From: an uncultured Acidobacteriia bacterium
GTDB lineage: Bacteria > Acidobacteriota > Terriglobia > Bryobacterales > Bryobacteraceae
Assembly: GCA_903875575.1 (NCBI GenBank)
Contig: CAIQWJ010000072.1
Span: forward strand, 1-64,000
Reading direction: 5' to 3'
DNA: 64,000 nucleotides
A program made the position numbers and the translations under genes. Numbering within the stretch: position 1 is the stretch's first letter; each line of letters opens with the position of its first letter. The notes below the pieces were generated by a model. The model had not been told where the DNA came from. It did not search any database and saw only the letters and a list, made by a program, of their open reading frames with translations. This document shows, in pieces, positions 26,933 through 34,033 of this stretch.

Positions 26933-27240
26933 TTGATCCGTCCCTTTCGGCGCGGCTTCGGCTCCCGCAGCAGCTCATCCAGCGACTTCGAGGCGAAACC
27001 CGTTCCGCCGTCCACGCACACCCGGTCGAAATCGGCAAGACAGCCCAGGACAAGCGCCAGTTTGAGCAGCCCATCCAGCGCGATCAGACCGGTATATTCA
27101 AAGCGTTTGAGCGAACTCCAACTCACGCCCGAACGCGTGGCGAGGCCCTCCTGCGAAAGATTCATCGCCAGCCGCCGGGCCTTGAAACGGCCCGCCAGCT
27201 CACGTTGAATATCATGCGGGGTCTTGAGTTCTATAGCCAT
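26929..27240 (-). CDS. hipB: HipB-type antitoxin, XRE family
   Basis: A 103-residue DNA-binding antitoxin. The helix-turn-helix spans about residues 15-70 (RFKARRLAMNLSQEGLATRS, then GVSWSSLKRFEYTG). The C-terminal tail (LDELLREPKPRRKGRIK) is basic. By family knowledge it binds HipA and represses the operon. Its start abuts the repeat-rich region at 27241-27292, the likely operator. Confidence 0.92.
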   Translation of the reverse strand: MAIELKTPHDIQRELAGRFKARRLAMNLSQEGLATRSGVSWSSLKRFEYTGLIALDGLLKLALVLGCLADFDRVCVDGGTGFASKSLDELLREPKPRRKGRIK

Positions 27241-27292
27241 TATATTGTCTACTTGTAGCCTAAATACAAGTTTACGGATAATATATTGTCTA
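27241..27292. promoter_or_regulatory. Candidate hipBA operator
   Basis: Immediately upstream of hipB: a perfect inverted repeat ACTTGTA-N7-TACAAGT (27251-27271) flanked by two perfect copies of TATATTGTCTA (27241-27251 and 27282-27292) 41 bp apart, about four helical turns. The segment is AT-rich against a GC-rich background. It is unlike the E. coli TATCC-N8-GGATA operator. Confidence 0.65.
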
Positions 27293-27377
27293 TGTCAATG
27301 CGGTAGCCGGATTGGAGACTCGTTCAGCGCGGAGCTTGATGGGAAACCCAGCTTCTCACGATTCTGGAAACGAGCCT

Positions 27378-28448
27378 CTAATGCACTGCCTGCGGAGAAG
27401 CAACGTCCCCCACATCCGCAAGGCACCAGTTCGCATCCGCGTTCTGGCTGATCCCGCTCACTAGTGTGCGAACGCTGTTGCCACGGCTGTCGAAAACCTT
27501 GACGTCACTGCTCCAGACCGTACGCTTCGAATCCAGGTCCCGCAAGGCATAATGACCATCTGTCGAATAGACAAGTCTTCCATCAGGCGACCAGCCCCCC
27601 CATGTGTCGAGATTTTCGTCAAAGGCGACCCACGTGAAGTCCTTGCTGAGCCGCCAGTATTCCCCGGATCCGTGTCCCCCCGTATCACCGCCCAAAATTG
27701 CGGTGGTGCCATCGGGGCTGACCGTGAGACTGACACCGAATATGAATTCCGCTTCCCTGGTGATTTGCTGCTGTGTGTTCGCCGTCCGCAAATCATATCG
27801 CACAAGGGTGACGGACGGCTCAGCGAAATCAAGCCGCGCGAAGAGCAGAGTCTTCCCATCCCGCAGAAATGCGGGTGCCGCGCCTTCCCCAAGGTCCAGC
27901 GGGTCTGCGCCGTTGAGTCGCGAAAGCATGACGTGACTTACCTGCCGTGGGCTGGCGAGTATGTCGGTCCTGGTCTCCCATGCAAGAAACTGACGATCGG
28001 GGCTGATGGCCGCCCGTACTCCTTCGAGTCGACGCACCTTGATTTTTCTGGCCAGATCGATGATCTCGATGATGCCACCATACTCTTCCACAGCGATTTG
28101 ATTTACGCCCACGGTACCAGTGATCTGAAACAGATCCCCTTCCAGTTGGATCACCCGAGACTCTGCATGTGTCACCCGGTTGAAGGTGGAGAGCGTCCGC
28201 CAATTACCAATGTTGCCGCTGGTGAAAAGTAGCGAGCGACCATCCGGCGCGCACCACGGCTTCTGGTGGTCTTTTGCGCTCGTTGTGATTTGAATGCGGC
28301 GACCCGTGACGGAGTCCACCTCACGGATTTGAAACCAACTGCGACCCGTCTTTAGGTACTCGCGCCCACTATAAACAATCTGCTGTCCCCAAACCGCCAG
28401 ACAGCCGAGACAAACAAGAACAGTGCAGCGGGCGAGTGTTCGTGTCAT
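27378..28448 (-). CDS. Secreted WD40/TolB-like beta-propeller protein
   Basis: 356 residues with a signal peptide (MTRTLARCTVLVCLGCLAVW). Repeating blades are recognisable: KPWCAPDGRSLLFTSGN, ISPDRQFLAWETR, APAFLRDGKTLLFARLD, SLTVSPDGTTAILGGD and GGWSPDGRLVYSTDGH, the PD40-type motif of TolB C-terminal domains. It probably forms a periplasmic propeller that binds a protein or glycan; the role is unknown. The ATG at 28448 is chosen for the signal. Confidence 0.82.
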   Translation of the reverse strand: MTRTLARCTVLVCLGCLAVWGQQIVYSGREYLKTGRSWFQIREVDSVTGRRIQITTSAKDHQKPWCAPDGRSLLFTSGNIGNWRTLSTFNRVTHAESRVIQLEGDLFQITGTVGVNQIAVEEYGGIIEIIDLARKIKVRRLEGVRAAISPDRQFLAWETRTDILASPRQVSHVMLSRLNGADPLDLGEGAAPAFLRDGKTLLFARLDFAEPSVTLVRYDLRTANTQQQITREAEFIFGVSLTVSPDGTTAILGGDTGGHGSGEYWRLSKDFTWVAFDENLDTWGGWSPDGRLVYSTDGHYALRDLDSKRTVWSSDVKVFDSRGNSVRTLVSGISQNADANWCLADVGDVASPQAVH

Positions 28449-28712
28449 GGTAGGTTCCGCATTGTGATGACACCTTGTCCGCGACAACATCGCGCCGCAG
28501 GGCACCGCCTCAGGTCCGCTCCTGCTCCAGCATCAACCCGCTGTCCGGCGTCTCCGGCAAGCTCATGATGAGCGCCTCGCGGTCCGGCATCCGCTCCGCG
28601 CGCAATCCTTCCGCTGCAGACTTCATTTCCTGGCGGCGCTCATCCATAGACCTATTATCATTCATTTCCCAAAATGAACTCACGGTCCGACGTTCTTTGG
28701 TAAGGTGGCACT

Positions 28713-28883
28713 ATGCAGGAGAGTGCGACGTATTCCAGCCTCGCGGATACGCTGGCGAGCGCTACCGACATGGATCGACGCCTGATTCAATCCTGCGAAG
28801 TCGCCAATGCCGACGCTGACGTCACGGCGATGCAGTCAGACCTTGACGAAATACCAGTCGAAATCGCCGAACACTGGAACTGA
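28713..28883 (+). CDS. Tiny acidic protein, orphan relative of a MazF/PemK antitoxin
   Basis: 56 residues. From residue 24 it aligns without gaps to the product at 32985-33122 over 33 residues: LIQxCExANxDxD, then Q, EI, E and W at shared spacing (14 identities). The other copy lies just upstream of a broken mazF/pemK, so I infer a MazF-type antitoxin family. Here no toxin follows: the next gene, 26 bp on, is the convergent lprI-like gene. Both copies share GGYTGGCACTATGCAG-like sequence around the ATG or just before it. Confidence 0.55.
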   Translation: MQESATYSSLADTLASATDMDRRLIQSCEVANADADVTAMQSDLDEIPVEIAEHWN

Positions 28884-28909
28884 CCCGGCACTCTGAACCT
28901 TCCTGTCCC

Positions 28910-29332
28910 TCAAAATCCATGCCCGGATTTCAGGTGCTCCGTACGTTCCATCGTAAGCGCGATCCTGCACATGGCGTATGCGTTCGGTCCCCCGCTACCA
29001 CGGCCCCACAACCCACGCTCCGCTTCGCAATCTGCATCCCGATAAGCAATCCACGCGCGTTCGGCAGCTCTCAGCTTCCCGACGTCCGTCCCACTGTACT
29101 GAGCCGCCCTCTTCAGCGCCTGCTGATACGCCGCATTCAGTTCGGCGTCCGCAGCTTTGTATGCCGCGTCAAGACAGATCGATATCTCCAGATTCGTGCC
29201 ATCGCACTTGCCTTCGGGATTCTGCGCGGCGGTCGTCGCTCCCGGAGTGACCAACAGCGAGAAGATCATCGAAACCTTCAGTGCCTGTTTGACCATACGT
29301 CTCGATCTTGCCAGACGCATCAGCCCGGTCAT
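28910..29332 (-). CDS. LprI/DUF1311-family secreted protein
   Basis: A 140-residue secreted protein whose mature part is the lysozyme-inhibitor LprI N-terminal (DUF1311) domain: CDGTNLEISICLDAAYKAAD, AELNAAYQQALKR, LRAAERAWIAYRDADCEAE and a C-terminal CRIALTMERTEHL, with four conserved cysteines. Family members inhibit host lysozyme or have unknown roles. The signal peptide starts at an internal Met (29296), so the true start may be there. Confidence 0.85.
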   Translation of the reverse strand: MTGLMRLARSRRMVKQALKVSMIFSLLVTPGATTAAQNPEGKCDGTNLEISICLDAAYKAADAELNAAYQQALKRAAQYSGTDVGKLRAAERAWIAYRDADCEAERGLWGRGSGGPNAYAMCRIALTMERTEHLKSGHGF

Positions 29333-29344
29333 GACAATCTGAGC

Positions 29345-29569
29345 TTAGCTGCGGTCGTAATCTTCGGGTTCCGCATCGGGCACTTTGTCCAGTACGGCAA
29401 GAAAGCTCTCACGACTGCCTCTCGCCGCCCTCTGCTTCAAGCGCTCCCAGGCAGCAAGTTGCCCGGCGAACGCAGAGGAAACCACATCGTCCACGGACAA
29501 GTGCTGCGACTCGGCAATCTCACGCGCCTGCAGGTAAAGCTCTTCGGGAATATTTACGCTGACGCTCAT
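29345..29569 (-). CDS. Antitoxin partner of a PIN-domain toxin
   Basis: 74 residues: an N-terminal ribbon-helix-helix-like stretch (SVSVNIPEELYLQAREIAES) and an acidic C-terminal tail (VLDKVPDAEPEDYDRS), the usual architecture of a DNA-binding antitoxin. Its ATG overlaps by 4 bp the restored stop codon of the upstream PIN toxin gene, so the pair has toxin-first order. The antitoxin frame is intact although the toxin is broken. Confidence 0.78.
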   Translation of the reverse strand: MSVSVNIPEELYLQAREIAESQHLSVDDVVSSAFAGQLAAWERLKQRAARGSRESFLAVLDKVPDAEPEDYDRS

Positions 29570-29983
29570 TCGGTCTGCCTCATCAACTCAAGGAATTCAG
29601 CGGGCGTAAGAACAAGCACGCGTCGCCTTCCAGCCTCAACAAAGTCGCTTTAATTGTACGTAACAAGCACCCCCGCACTGGATTGCAGGATCCAGCACCA
29701 GTTCATCATCTGGATCGGGCAGGGTCGGACGCATGGAATAAACGGATGGCACGAGATTGGAGCACTGGAAGATATAGTCGGGCAATCTGTCCACGTCGTC
29801 TTCGGTCAACGCAGAAATCAGATCCCTCCGCTTGAGGATCTCTTCGTACTCAAGAGCCAGCGCCACCGAGATATTTGATCGAAATGCTCCGGTACCGATA
29901 AGCCTGAGGATTTGGTACGAAGCCCCTCGCTTCGACCGCAGCACTGCCACCAGAATGTTCGTATCCAGCACGATTTCATGCAT
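29566..29983 (-). pseudogene. Broken PIN-domain toxin (COG1569-like)
   Basis: The intact first part has LDTNILVAVLRSKRGASYQI, EYEEILKRRD and LPDPDDELVLD, carrying the acidic PIN-nuclease residues. After GAACYV-like sequence near 29660 the frame shifts and ends early. In the +1 frame the expected C-terminus reappears (VLVTYN, stop, SDFVEAGRRR, then VLVLTPAEFLELMRQTE), interrupted by one TAA. So at least one indel and one nonsense change separate it from a functional PIN toxin. The restored stop overlaps the antitoxin start. Confidence 0.75.
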
Positions 29984-30084
29984 TGGCTTTCTTCAATGCT
30001 ATCCCGCCGCAGGATTCGGCCTGCCAGGATTAGTCCCAGCCCCCCAGGACAGAGCCTTCGGGTGCCGTTGGGCCCGTCAGCCAT

Positions 30085-30230
30085 TCGTGCTGAACCTCAT
30101 CGAAAATGACTGGTGCAGGATGCGTGTCGAGAAACCCTCGTGGATCAACAACAACCGCCGGCCGCACGTCAGGCGGGCTTCCGCGAAACATAGCCAGTGC
30201 CTTCGCCGAACAAGCGCCGCAGCAAGTTCA
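30085..30230 (-). pseudogene. Fragment of a DUF4143-type ATPase gene (copy 4)
   Basis: Aligns on the minus strand with the Walker B region of the intact ATPase at 31641-32876: the segment encoding PRGFLDTHPAPVIFDEVQ in one frame, the PDVRxA upstream part, and a stretch near LLRRLFGEGTGYVS close to the Walker A side. Both flanks are lost and the frame is broken. Confidence 0.65.
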
Positions 30231-30645
30231 CGACCGGCCCCGATGGTGCATTTCTGTTAGACGCCGTCGCACCGGGCGCGTATCGACTGCGCAGTGAACT
30301 CGCTGGCCACATGACGGCTGTCTTTGGAAGTCCGGGACGACTGGGATTGGGTGCGGTTCTCAGCATAAGGCTCCGCTCGCAACGGTGACCCTGCTGCAGA
30401 GCTCCGGCGGCGGGTCGGCACCTCCCGCCTGGCAATCGGTCTATGCCGATGAGAGCGGTGATTTTGTTTTCAAGGGACGGGCTCCGGGCACTTACCGGTT
30501 GTTTGCCATGGAAGACACGGATACCTCGCTGCTGTTCGACTCTGAGTTTCTGCGAAGGAATGGCGGCAAGGCGGGTGAAGTGACCGTCAAGGAAGGGAAC
30601 ACCTCGTCGGTGACTCTGACCGAGATCCCGATTCGCGGGCGTTGA
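30230..30645 (+). pseudogene. Carboxypeptidase-regulatory-like domain remnant
   Basis: Two overlapping frames encode pieces of one or two beta-sandwich domains: KFTTGPDGAFLLDAVAPGAY in the first, then ADESGDFVFKGRAPGTYRLF with VKEGNTSSVTLTEIPIRGR and a stop at 30645 in the second. The frame changes near 30385. No signal peptide or start is associated, so it is a decayed 3' end. Confidence 0.6.
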
Positions 30646-31074
30646 CCCCCAGCCGGTTGGAATGGCAGCCCGCGCCGAGTTGGCATGTCCAGGTTTTCCA
30701 CTGTCTTTCGCAGCAACAGCGCTCCCCCCGCCGGAATTTGCCCAGCGATCGCTGACAGGTTACACTGTTTCGTCCGCCAGACCATTGACAGGGCTTACAG
30801 CGTCAGCAAACAATTGCGGGATGGATGCATATGGGCCGCAAAGGTGTGCATGAGTCCTCATGGCGTAATTGTTATACTGCCGCCTTTCCTCGCGCAAAAC
30901 CGCCTCCGACGGAATACGAACCTGGCCTGGTTGCCACGAGGATGGAATGGCTTCGAGGGTAATACCACCTTTATTTTGTGCGGGGATATTTACAATCGGC
31001 GTGGTGACGTCCTACGATACAGATTCTACTTCGGATCTTGCAGAAGCGCAGTTTGCTGGAGAGTCCGGACTCCA
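30646..31074. other. 429 bp without a recognisable gene
   Basis: Several short frames cross it but none has a start with a ribosome-binding site or a recognisable domain. A TTGACA at 30785-30790 has no convincing -10 partner. Probably decayed sequence between two remnants. Confidence 0.4.
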
Positions 31075-31076
31075 AA

Positions 31077-31104
31077 ATGCAAAACCCCGTCTGTCGGGCG
31101 GGGT
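31077..31104 (-). terminator. Leftward terminator at the head of repeat copy A
   Basis: ACCCCGTC (31084-31091) pairs with GGCGGGGT (31097-31104; one G-U) around a 5-nt loop. Read on the minus strand it is followed by TTTTGCATTTT, making an intrinsic terminator for RNA coming from the right: either the ATPase transcript or an antisense RNA over the peptide frame. Confidence 0.7.
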
Positions 31105-31138
31105 CTGCAAGTCTACGGAGTAGAGAGGAGGTGCTTTT

Positions 31139-31225
31139 ATGGACCTTCTGATGCTGTTCGTCTTACTGATCGTTCTACTGATTAGGAAACGACGGACCAA
31201 ACTCAAGATCGAAATCGATCTGTAG
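31139..31225 (+). CDS. 28-residue hydrophobic-basic peptide, copy A
   Basis: ATG at 31139 with AGAGGAGG at 31124-31131, an ideal 7-nt spacing. Residues 3-15 (LLMLFVLLIVLLI) can form a short membrane helix and are followed by RKRRTK and a mixed-charge tail ending EIDL. Size, helix and basic flank resemble type I toxin peptides and other small membrane proteins. The only difference from copy B in this frame is a synonymous Lys codon, which argues for selection on the protein, though recent duplication could also explain it. Confidence 0.65.
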   Translation: MDLLMLFVLLIVLLIRKRRTKLKIEIDL

Positions 31226-31235
31226 TCTGACCGAT

Positions 31236-31266
31236 GGAGGCTGGCGGTCGCGAGCCGCTGGCCTCC
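31236..31266 (+). other. Hairpin after the peptide frame, copy A
   Basis: GGAGGCTGGCGG (31236-31247) pairs with CCGCTGGCCTCC (31255-31266), 12 bp with two G-U pairs and a 7-nt loop. No U-tract follows, so it looks more like an RNA-stabilising or regulatory 3' hairpin than a classical terminator. Confidence 0.6.
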
Positions 31267-31325
31267 ACAGCATCGATTCTAACATGAATCCGGACCAGCG
31301 CGAAAACTTGACCCTCCTGTCCTCT

Positions 31326-31355
31326 GGCGCCCTTTGCGAACCTTTGCGCGAGAAG
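31326..31355. repeat. TTTGCG short-period tract, copy 2
   Basis: GGCGCCCTTTGCGAACCTTT and following GCGCGAGAAG: the same CTTTGCG-type unit at about 11-nt spacing seen at 10945, 33156 and 37794. It begins 25 bp after repeat copy A. Confidence 0.5.
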
Positions 31356-31453
31356 ACCGATGGCGACGGCGTATCGCAGATGAAGCCTGAAGATTTCGTG
31401 GTTGCGGGTGTGCGCAATGCACCGAACGCGCCCTTGCCATCGCTCACCTGGAA

Positions 31454-31579
31454 CTAAAAGCACTCATCCTCCGCGTCACCGGCCAAACGGAAAATCACCC
31501 GCCAGTTGGCGCGTACCGTAACGGCCCAGAATCCTTTGAACTCGCCCTTAAGCGGGTGCAGCCGAAACCCCGGCACTCC
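31454..31579 (-). pseudogene. HigB/RelE-type toxin fragment
   Basis: A 41-residue leftward stretch, GFRLHPLKGEFKGFWAVTVR followed by ANWRVIFRLAGDAEDECF and a stop, matches the C-terminal half of HigB toxins (LHPLKGxxKGxWSVxVxxNWRIxFxF). The N-terminal half is missing; the frame upstream runs into unrelated sequence. No higA is adjacent. This fragment is absent from the second ATPase module, where only about 40 bp separate the shared parts. Confidence 0.65.
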
Positions 31580-31640
31580 AGCGCCGCCTCGCGGTTGATT
31601 TGTGCGCCTGCCACGGAGGAATGACAACGGGAACAATACC

Positions 31641-32876
31641 TCAGATCTCCCCAAACGGCACCGCCACAACCCCCGCCCCCAGCGGCAGCCGCACACTCCC
31701 CGGATGCACCACAAACCCCGGGCCCACCCGATCCCCCAGCGCCGCCTGAAACGCCCGAATCCCCTTCGCCATCTCTGGCCGCGGCGTCCCCGAGAGCTTC
31801 ACCTCAATCGGGATCAGCGTCCCCTCCGCCTCCACCACCAAATCAACCTCCTCGCCCGCCGAAGTGCGCCAGAAGTAGATCCGCGGCTCCTCCCCCCGGT
31901 TGACGAACGCCTTCACAATCTCCAGCAGCACTGCATTCTCAAAAATAGCCCCGCCCATCGGGCCCGACCCCGCATGCTCCGCATCCCTCAACCCCGCCAG
32001 ATGGCAAAGCAACCCGGTATCGGTGAAATACACCTTCGGCGTCTTGACCAGCCGCTTGCCTACATCCGCATGGTACGGTCGCAACACAATCACCTGGAAA
32101 GTAGCCTCCAGCACAGAGAGCCAGGCCTTGGCCGTGTTCAGCGCAATCCCCAGATCACGCGCAACATCCGCAAGATTGAGCAACTGCCCCGCCCGCGCCG
32201 CCAGCGCCCGCAGAAAACTCTGGAACGACATCAAATCCCCAATCTGCCGCAACGCCCGAACATCTCGCTCCAGGTAAGTCTGAATGTAGGCCGATTGCCA
32301 CAGCGGAACATCGCGATCCGGCTCCGCCACCAGTTCCGGAAATCCACCGCGCAGCAGATTCCGCCAGATAGTTTGAAACGTCGGCACCTGCTGCTCTGGA
32401 CGGGAGCCCGCGGCTGCCGACGGCTTCTCCCACGGCAACGGCTCCCCCGCGCGACCGAATTCCTCCCGCTGCGAAAGCGTCATCAACCGCAACATCGCCG
32501 TCCGACCCGCCAGCGACTCCGTAACCTGCTCCGTCAACAGCAGATTCTGCGACCCGGTCAGCAGATACCGCCCCCGCGCCTCCCGCCGCTCATCGATACG
32601 CTCTTTAATGTAAGGCAGCAACTCCGGCGCATACTGCACCTCATCGAAAATGACCGGCGCGGGGTGCATGTCCAGAAACCCGCGCGGATCCGCAGCCGCG
32701 GCAGCCCGCACGTCGGGCGGTTCCAGCGAAACATAGCCCGCCGAGTCGCCGTACAAACGGCGCAGCAGCGTAGTCTTACCCGACTGTCTCGGTCCGGTTA
32801 GGACCACAGCCGGGAACTCGGCTGCAGCCCGCCGAACCACCGGCTCCAATGCACGCGGAATGTAGGGTTGGGCCAT
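31641..32876 (-). CDS. AAA ATPase with DUF4143 C-terminal domain
   Basis: 411 residues. Walker A is GPRQSGKTTLLRRLYG near residues 27-42, Walker B is VIFDEVQYAPELL near 74-86, the helical lid follows, and the C-terminal DUF4143 nuclease-like region contains VYFTDTGLLCHLAG, FENAVLLEIVKAFVN and the conserved FWRTSAGEEVDLVVE, then EVKLS, a PD-(D/E)XK-like set. Family role is unknown; genes are often accessory and mobile. It is the only intact copy of at least four in the island. A 31-bp palindrome lies 17 bp upstream of its start. Confidence 0.9.
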   Translation of the reverse strand: MAQPYIPRALEPVVRRAAAEFPAVVLTGPRQSGKTTLLRRLYGDSAGYVSLEPPDVRAAAAADPRGFLDMHPAPVIFDEVQYAPELLPYIKERIDERREARGRYLLTGSQNLLLTEQVTESLAGRTAMLRLMTLSQREEFGRAGEPLPWEKPSAAAGSRPEQQVPTFQTIWRNLLRGGFPELVAEPDRDVPLWQSAYIQTYLERDVRALRQIGDLMSFQSFLRALAARAGQLLNLADVARDLGIALNTAKAWLSVLEATFQVIVLRPYHADVGKRLVKTPKVYFTDTGLLCHLAGLRDAEHAGSGPMGGAIFENAVLLEIVKAFVNRGEEPRIYFWRTSAGEEVDLVVEAEGTLIPIEVKLSGTPRPEMAKGIRAFQAALGDRVGPGFVVHPGSVRLPLGAGVVAVPFGEI

Positions 32877-32893
32877 CCAATATCAGACTATCA

Positions 32894-32924
32894 TGCAATT
32901 ATGCATTCTGAATGCATAATTGCA
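32894..32924. promoter_or_regulatory. 31-bp palindrome upstream of the intact ATPase gene
   Basis: TGCAATTATGCATT, CTG, AATGCATAATTGCA: a perfect 14-bp inverted repeat with a 3-bp spacer, AT-rich within GC-rich DNA. The same arms with spacer TCA occur at 37745-37775 before the truncated ATPase copy. Probable operator or promoter element; an RNA hairpin is the alternative. Confidence 0.7.
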
Positions 32925-32984
32925 CACGACAAAATCATGCCGTCTTGACCAGTAGCCCTTCGTCATAGGTTGGCACTATGCAGC

Positions 32985-33122
32985 GTGTCCACGTCCACCG
33001 TCGCGGAGCGAGACGCAATCCTGATCCAGATCTGCGAAGCCGCCAACAGTGACCCTGACATCGCATCAATCCAGATGGAATTTAACGCGCTTCATGACGA
33101 AATTTTCGAGCCGTGGCACTGA
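32985..33122 (+). CDS. Tiny acidic protein, probable MazF/PemK-family antitoxin
   Basis: 45 residues from a GTG at 32985: ERDAILIQICEAANSDPDIA, then SIQMEFNALHDEIFEPWH. It is homologous to the 56-residue product at 28713-28883. An ATG 7 bp upstream (32978) is out of frame, so an indel may have removed the original start. A broken mazF/pemK follows 110 bp downstream, the position expected for its toxin; the antitoxin role is inferred from that and the acidic composition. Confidence 0.5.
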   Translation: MSTSTVAERDAILIQICEAANSDPDIASIQMEFNALHDEIFEPWH

Positions 33123-33155
33123 TCCGAAATCCCTGAAGTGCATCCACCAATTTGG

Positions 33156-33198
33156 CCTTGGCGTTCTTTGCGGTCCTTTGCGGCCTTCGCGTGAAAGA
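33156..33198. repeat. TTTGCG short-period tract, copy 3
   Basis: CCTTGGCGTTCTTTGCGGTC and following CTTTGCGGCCTTCGCGTGAAAG: four units at about 11-nt spacing. It lies exactly where the N-terminal part of the following mazF copy should be. Confidence 0.55.
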
Positions 33199-33234
33199 TC
33201 TGGTCTCGTGCCATCGTCCGGAAACTGGTTCTTG

Positions 33235-33461
33235 CAATGAACGCAGAAAAGCCGTAATTGTGGTGCCGCTTTCCACTTCGCCCCGGTCCAGTCCGCCCAT
33301 CATGATCCCGGTCACGTGCGCGGGCAAACCCAGTGTGGCGGTCAGCGACCGGCTACGCGCAGTCGCCAGGGAACGCCTCCAATCCAGATTTGGATACCCT
33401 CAGCCAGGAACAAATGGCCATGATCGACGACGGCCTGCGGCAGATCATGAATCTGGGATGA
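33235..33461 (+). pseudogene. MazF/PemK toxin remnant, copy 1
   Basis: The frame encodes NERRKAVIVVPLSTSPRSSP and PIMIPVTCAGKPSVAVSDRL, then AVARERLQSRFG, the middle and late strands of MazF/PemK endoribonucleases. An extra T near 33390 shifts the frame; the expected C-terminus LSQEQMAMIDDGLRQIMNLG resumes one frame over and ends at 33461. The N-terminal third with the active-site region is missing. It aligns with copy 2 at 34444-34671, which has different indels. Confidence 0.75.
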
Positions 33462-33618
33462 GCTTTGTACTATGCGCAGAAACGCACCGAGGTATAACGA
33501 CAGCTCCGCGATGCGGTATTCGACCTCGACGACCCGAAGGTGAGATCGCGAAAGCGCCGCGTGAGTCTGGAACGGTGACCCGCGGGGCTCCCTCGGTAGC
33601 GGTCGTGCCCCACTCAGA

Positions 33619-33659
33619 GGTTGGCTGACTATTCTTGTGGTTGGTAAACGCTGCGCCGT
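33619..33659. repeat. 41-bp repeat downstream of mazF remnant 1
   Basis: GGTTGGCTGACTATTCTTGT and following GGTTGGTAAACGCTGCGCCGT recur at 34694-34734 with about four changes. It follows each mazF remnant and so marks the right end of a shared duplicated block. The DNA between 33462 and 33618 has no counterpart in the other copy and no recognisable gene. Confidence 0.6.
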
Positions 33660-33727
33660 CAGGCAGGAGTCAAAAGTCCAGGCGCACGCCGTCGCCGCAT
33701 TCTGGTGCAGGAGGATAATGTAGGGAG

Positions 33728-34033
33728 ATGGCAGCGTTTCTTTATGAGCTCGACTGGGATCCGGTTAAGGCTCGGGCCAATTTCAGCAAACATGGGGTGG
33801 ATTTTGAACGAGCGGCGAGTGTGTTTCTTGATCCGCTTGCCGTGACCATCGCGGACGAGGAGCACAGCGAAGCTGAGCATCGATGGATTACGCTTGGAAA
33901 AGATGCGGTCGGGCACGATGTACTCGTGGTTCATACTTTTGAATGGTTGGCGGATGACCGTGGCCGGGTCCGCCTGATTTCAGCACGAAGGCCAACGAAG
34001 GCGGAAATTCGCGATTATGAGGAACAAATATGA
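33728..34033 (+). CDS. brnT: BrnT-family ribonuclease toxin
   Basis: 101 residues with the BrnT pattern ELDWDPVKARANFSKHGVDF, ASVFLDPLAVTIADEEHSE, EHRWITLGKDAVGHDVLVVH and RVRLISARRPTKAEIRDYE. BrnT is a RelE-fold RNase that arrests translation and is neutralised by BrnA. All regions are present. The stop overlaps the brnA start by 4 bp. Confidence 0.93.
   Translation: MAAFLYELDWDPVKARANFSKHGVDFERAASVFLDPLAVTIADEEHSEAEHRWITLGKDAVGHDVLVVHTFEWLADDRGRVRLISARRPTKAEIRDYEEQI

Larger units (their letters stand above)
31075..31301 (+). repeat. 227-bp duplicated element, copy A (small peptide between two hairpins)
   Basis: Matches copy B (36436-36662) over 227 bp with no indels and four substitutions, while flanking DNA differs. 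One substitution is synonymous in the 28-codon frame, one turns the closing G-C of the second hairpin into G-U, and two lie in the 5' leader. Contents in order: a hairpin that is a terminator on the minus strand, AGAGGAGG, the peptide frame, and a 12-bp hairpin. Confidence 0.85.

Noticed and set aside
28475..28819. A 114-codon plus-strand frame
   Set aside because: Arg/Ser-rich composition with no recognisable motif; the 56-codon frame at 28713 in another phase has a homologue and explains the region better.
30685..31185. A 166-codon frame crossing into repeat copy A
   Set aside because: It runs through the minus-strand terminator and the ribosome-binding site of the 28-residue peptide and has no family features.
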